DNA from: Chitinophaga caeni
GTDB taxonomy: Bacteria > Bacteroidota > Bacteroidia > Chitinophagales > Chitinophagaceae
Direction of reading: 5' to 3'
DNA: 64,000 nt
Assembly: GCF_002557795.1 (NCBI RefSeq)
Contig: NZ_CP023777.1
Span: forward strand, 4,101,001 to 4,165,000
Shown: positions 60,526 to 64,000 of the stretch, one piece after another
Position numbering within the stretch: the first letter of the stretch is position 1
Layout: every line of letters begins with the position of its first letter
Made by a program: the position numbers and the translations under genes
The notes under the pieces: generated by a model
Seen by the model: only the letters and a program-made list of their open reading frames with translations
Databases searched by the model: none
Told to the model about the DNA's origin: nothing

Positions 60526-60861
60526 ATGGAAAAAGTTATTTTGGTTTTTGTCAAACTTAAAAAAGATATAGATCGTTCAGCGTTTGAAGCGTTTGAAGAA
60601 AAAGTGGCGAAATATAACATTACGCTATCTTCTCACAAAAGTTTTAAAGTGTTACGCACTATTGGTGTCTTGGGAAATGAAACCTTAGAATCTCCTTATG
60701 ATTATATCGAAATTATAGATATTGTCAGCCTCGAATCTATGTACCAAACAGTAGAAAAGGATGGCAAAATAAAAGCTTTTATAGAAGAATTTCAGCAATT
60801 CGCAGAGGAATCACAATTTCTTATCACCGAATATCTGGTCAGTGTAGCTTCTTTACCATAG
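60526..60861 (+). CDS. REDY/HapK-like small protein
   Basis: 111 residues of a dimeric ferredoxin-like (EthD/REDY-type) fold: KVILVFVKLKKDIDRSAFEA and DYIEIIDIVSLESMYQTVEK, ending in SQFLITEYLVSVASLP. Relatives join redox steps in pigment or aromatic biosynthesis, or act as small oxidoreductase partners. Directly after the SDR gene. Its stop codon lies inside a 41-bp perfect hairpin. Confidence 0.65.
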   Translation: MEKVILVFVKLKKDIDRSAFEAFEEKVAKYNITLSSHKSFKVLRTIGVLGNETLESPYDYIEIIDIVSLESMYQTVEKDGKIKAFIEEFQQFAEESQFLITEYLVSVASLP

Positions 60862-60887
60862 CCCTGTAAGGGCTATGGTAAAGAAGC
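60847..60887. terminator. 19-bp perfect hairpin overlapping stop codon
   Basis: GCTTCTTTACCATAGCCCT and AGGGCTATGGTAAAGAAGC are exact complements separated by GTA. The stem contains the stop codon of the REDY-like gene. No T-run follows. May end the SDR transcript; the exact symmetry is unusual. Confidence 0.6.
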
Positions 60888-60990
60888 ATTCCGTGATTTG
60901 TCCTATTAATCCCCCTATTTCTTTACTTCTCTCTCTATTTTTTTTAGGAACTTTGTTCAATTATTCTATATCAATATTTGTAAATTACTT

Positions 60991-63900
60991 ATGGCGTTAC
61001 CAAAAGAGTATATATTATCCGATACAAATATCAGTATACTTTCGGTGTACGATCTGTTAAAGCATACCCAAAACGCAAATTTTATGGACAAGAAAGATTT
61101 TGGAAGTATCTTTCCAATCTCTCTCGAACTCAATGCTGGAGTGTTTACCAAAACAGCTTCTGTAGTTGGGTTTCCAAAAGTCGCCGTGAGCCAATTGGGA
61201 AACTCACTTATATCATCGTGTTCTTGTGGCAATAATACACCAAAATTATGTGAGCATCAGGCAGAAGTTATACATTGTGTGATTGAACAAAGAAATTTTC
61301 GTATTTTCTTTGATAATCCCTTTAGGCATAAAGTTCTATTACAATCTGCTAAGGGGTATGGATTGGAAAGCGAACCGAATTTAGATGCTTACTTTCATTT
61401 GAGTTATTCGGATAGTAGGTTACATATTGAACCAAAAGTAAAAGAGCTACTTCAATTTGATGAGCAGGTACTAAAAAACAGTCTCGTTCCCCAGCGGAAA
61501 TCGGTTGTTAAAAAACTTGCCGTAAAAGACACGGATAAAAGGCAAATATTGGTCATTGGTAGACATCGTTACTACAATCAGCTAAGCTTTCTGTTGATGG
61601 AGGCAGATATTACGCAATCAGGTAAAATAAAAAATCCAGTCAACAATATTGAACCAATGCAACTTATCTGGAAAGCTGAGAATCCATTAGAAATCAAATT
61701 CTATACAGCTATTGTTAGCTTTCAGAATAAATACAACGAAGATAGCATAGACACAGACCTCGAAGCATTAAAGCTGATTGTAAAAAATCCGTTAGAGTTG
61801 GAGGTGTATTACCATGATAGAAATGTTTCAGAAACAATTTCTGCTAAATCGTTGCTTCCTGTTGGTTTAGAAATTTTGAAAGCGGAGGTACAGCTTACCG
61901 TTTTTAAAAAGGAACCTTTCTTTGAAATAACTGGAGAACTGGTTTTTAATGATATTAGGCTTTCGTTTAAGAATGTTGTTATCAGAAATGAATATTTTGT
62001 TTATCATCATCAAGCATTCCACTTGATAGACAATCCCGACATGTTACGGATCATTAAATTCTTTAAGGAAAAAAATGAAGTTCTATTGATACATGGCACA
62101 AAATATAATGAATTTCTACAATCCATACTTGCACCATTAGAACAGCTTGTTCATATAAATTACAGTTATATACGTCCAGCAACTCCTGCACAATTGGCGG
62201 AGAAAGAATACAAGACAGAACGCATTATTTATCTGCATCAGGAAGGAAATTTTATATCTATTACGCCGATAATGAAGTATGGAGACATTGAAATTCCCGT
62301 TTATTCCCGAAAGCAGGTTTTTGATACAGACCAAAATGGAAACCAATTTAAAATTGAACGTGATAACGAAGCTGAAATACGGCTTACCTCAATGGTATTG
62401 GAACAACACGACGAATTTAAAGAACAGATTGAAGGACACGAATATTTCTATTTGCACAAAGACAAGTTCTTAGATGACAAATGGTTTCTAAATGCCTTTG
62501 AAATATGGCGTAGTGATGGTATAACCATTCTTGGGTTTAATGAAATAAAAGATAACAAACTCAATCCGCACAGAGCAAAAATAAGTATCGAAGTAAACAG
62601 TGGTATTGACTGGTTCAATGCTAAATTAAAAGTTCGGTTCGGACGAAAAAAGGCAACATTGAAGCAGGTACATCGTGCTATCCGCAATAAAAGTAAGTTT
62701 GTCAGATTGGATGATGGAACACAGGGTATTTTACCCGATGAGTGGATAGAAAAAATCTCACGATATTTTCAGGTTGGTGAAATTGATGAAGATATACTCG
62801 CCATTCCTAAAATCAATTTTTCCGAAATATCAGATTTGTTTGAAAAAGAAGTCTTGAGTGCAGAGGTACGGCATGAGATTGATAGCTATAATGAGAAATT
62901 TATTAAAGTTAGTAAAATGCCAGACATTGCCGTATCTCCCGATTTAAAAGCAGTATTAAGAGATTATCAAAGAGAGGGACTTAATTGGCTTAACTTTCTT
63001 GACGGTTTCAATTTTGGCGGGTGTCTTGCGGATGACATGGGACTTGGAAAAACGCTTCAAATCATTGCATTTATCCTTTCGCAAAGACAAAAATACGGTC
63101 ATACATCTAATCTTGTTGTTGTTCCAACCTCTCTATTGTTTAACTGGCAGGAAGAAATAGCAAAGTTTGCTCCATCTATAAGAGTCTTGCTCCATTATGG
63201 AGCTGAAAGGGAAAAAAGTATAGAAAATATGCACGAATATGAGGTCATATTGACAAGTTATGGAATGTTGCTTTCTGACATTCGCTTTCTGAAAACCATG
63301 AGATTTAATTATGTTTTTTTAGACGAATCGCAAGCTATCAAAAATCCCAATTCGGAGCGCTACAAATCGGCAAGATTATTACAGTCCCGAAATAAAATTG
63401 TACTGACGGGTACTCCGATAGAAAATAACACCTTTGATTTATACGGACAACTTTCATTTGCCTGCCCTGGGTTATTGGGAAGCAAGCAACATTTTAAAGA
63501 TATTTATGCCGTGCCGATTGACAAATTTGAATACAGCAAGAGGGCTTTGGAACTGCAACGGAAAATTAAACCTTTTATACTCCGAAGAACAAAAAAGCAA
63601 GTAGCCAAAGAACTTCCCGAAAAAACAGAAATGGTTATTTACTGCGATATGAATATTGAACAACGCAAGGTATATGATACCTATGAGCGTGAATTACGTG
63701 AATTTATATCAGCAACGAACGATGAAGAGATCCATAAGAACAGTATGCACGTTCTGACGGGTCTTACTAAATTGAGACAGATATGTAATTCGCCTGTATT
63801 ACTAAAGGAGGGACATTCGGGAGATAATGCGGTAAAAATTGAAGTATTGACAGAACAGATTGAAAATAAATCCAAGGAACATAAAATACTGGTATTCTCT

Positions 63901-64000
63901 CAATTTGTCGGGATGCTTGACCTAATTAAAGCTGAACTTATTGCACGAAATATTCCTTTTGAATATTTGACAGGTCAGACAAAGGACAGAGGGGCTAAGG
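60991..64000 (+). CDS. SWIM-SNF2 family helicase (partial, runs off window)
   Basis: Open from ATG 60991 to the window end, 1003 codons seen. A SWIM zinc finger near the N-terminus (C77-x-C79, C87-x-H89 in CSCGNNTPKLCEH), a long middle region, then the SNF2 ATPase: LRDYQREGLNWLNFLDGF, Walker A in DDMGLGKT (D681-T688), DESQ box D778-Q781, VLTGTPIENNTFDLYGQLSF, and helicase C-terminal motifs starting with ILVFSQFVGMLDL. SWIM-SNF2 ATPases of this kind occur in CTnDOT-like elements and in defence islands. They remodel protein-DNA complexes; the exact role is unknown. Confidence 0.9.
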   Translation, partial: MALPKEYILSDTNISILSVYDLLKHTQNANFMDKKDFGSIFPISLELNAGVFTKTASVVGFPKVAVSQLGNSLISSCSCGNNTPKLCEHQAEVIHCVIEQRNFRIFFDNPFRHKVLLQSAKGYGLESEPNLDAYFHLSYSDSRLHIEPKVKELLQFDEQVLKNSLVPQRKSVVKKLAVKDTDKRQILVIGRHRYYNQLSFLLMEADITQSGKIKNPVNNIEPMQLIWKAENPLEIKFYTAIVSFQNKYNEDSIDTDLEALKLIVKNPLELEVYYHDRNVSETISAKSLLPVGLEILKAEVQLTVFKKEPFFEITGELVFNDIRLSFKNVVIRNEYFVYHHQAFHLIDNPDMLRIIKFFKEKNEVLLIHGTKYNEFLQSILAPLEQLVHINYSYIRPATPAQLAEKEYKTERIIYLHQEGNFISITPIMKYGDIEIPVYSRKQVFDTDQNGNQFKIERDNEAEIRLTSMVLEQHDEFKEQIEGHEYFYLHKDKFLDDKWFLNAFEIWRSDGITILGFNEIKDNKLNPHRAKISIEVNSGIDWFNAKLKVRFGRKKATLKQVHRAIRNKSKFVRLDDGTQGILPDEWIEKISRYFQVGEIDEDILAIPKINFSEISDLFEKEVLSAEVRHEIDSYNEKFIKVSKMPDIAVSPDLKAVLRDYQREGLNWLNFLDGFNFGGCLADDMGLGKTLQIIAFILSQRQKYGHTSNLVVVPTSLLFNWQEEIAKFAPSIRVLLHYGAEREKSIENMHEYEVILTSYGMLLSDIRFLKTMRFNYVFLDESQAIKNPNSERYKSARLLQSRNKIVLTGTPIENNTFDLYGQLSFACPGLLGSKQHFKDIYAVPIDKFEYSKRALELQRKIKPFILRRTKKQVAKELPEKTEMVIYCDMNIEQRKVYDTYERELREFISATNDEEIHKNSMHVLTGLTKLRQICNSPVLLKEGHSGDNAVKIEVLTEQIENKSKEHKILVFSQFVGMLDLIKAELIARNIPFEYLTGQTKDRGAK

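Overview
The window looks like a Bacteroidota chromosome, most likely family Chitinophagaceae (Chitinophaga-like). The support is a SusC/SusD pair, weak ribosome-binding sites with several TAnnTTTG-type promoter boxes, many small lipoproteins and WG-repeat proteins, LytTR/TPR-kinase pairs, a split KdpD, and a CTnDOT-like conjugative element (RteC, DUF4099/DUF3945 protein, TopB, SNF2 helicase). This assignment comes from gene content and recognised families, not from a database search.

Layout. 0-4.1 kb: the end of a kdp potassium operon (kdpC tail, porin, histidine-kinase-less KdpD, separate membrane histidine kinase). 4.1-6.5 kb: a minus-strand ArsR-led operon (ArsR, AHSA1/SRPBCC, DoxX, YdeI-like, DUF4256) with a palindrome over its promoter. 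7-15.5 kb: housekeeping and catabolic genes: a surface protein, AraC/aldo-keto reductase, VOC protein, YggS, GNAT, a DapA-family lyase with a cupin, and a divergent MocR regulator whose start is framed by an inverted repeat. 15.5-21.7 kb: a decayed DJ-1/PfpI gene, then a phosphodiesterase-SusD-SusC operon. 22-24.4 kb: TetR, small membrane proteins and a Crp/Fnr regulator. 25.2-38.9 kb: a zinc-ribbon/SPFH membrane cluster, a WG-repeat lipoprotein, many small envelope proteins, a LytTR/LytS two-component pair and a TPR protein. 39-43 kb: decayed sequence and two tandem RHS-like lipoproteins.

Five copies (four complete, one truncated) of a non-coding 316-347 bp element are scattered through 6.6-38.5 kb. 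They have 18-bp terminal inverted repeats and mostly 8-9 bp target-site duplications. This is a MITE-like family that must be moved in trans.

43.0-48.2 kb is an A+T-rich defence-type island. It opens with a SPARTA system (TIR-APAZ protein plus catalytically dead short prokaryotic Argonaute), followed 4 bp later by an unrecognised three-helix membrane protein. Two further unrecognised units follow: a 2-TM protein overlapping a small soluble protein, and a signal-peptide/TM/cytoplasmic protein. Each of these two ends in a strong hairpin, and the spacing resembles mobile cassettes.

48.2-64 kb: a tyrosine-integrase pseudogene (three in-frame stops and an internal deletion), a degenerate tRNA 3' end with terminator, and the conserved accessory block of a CTnDOT-type integrative element: RteC, HTH protein, DUF4099/DUF3945 protein, topoisomerase III. 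After these come cargo genes: a PIN-like nuclease, a second RteC, an inositol-monophosphatase-like protein, AraC and HxlR regulators divergent from an SDR/REDY pair, and a large SWIM-SNF2 helicase that runs off the window end.

The strongest candidates for something new are the third gene of the SPARTA operon, the two cassette-like membrane units next to it, the PIN-like protein paired with RteC, and the MITE-like family.
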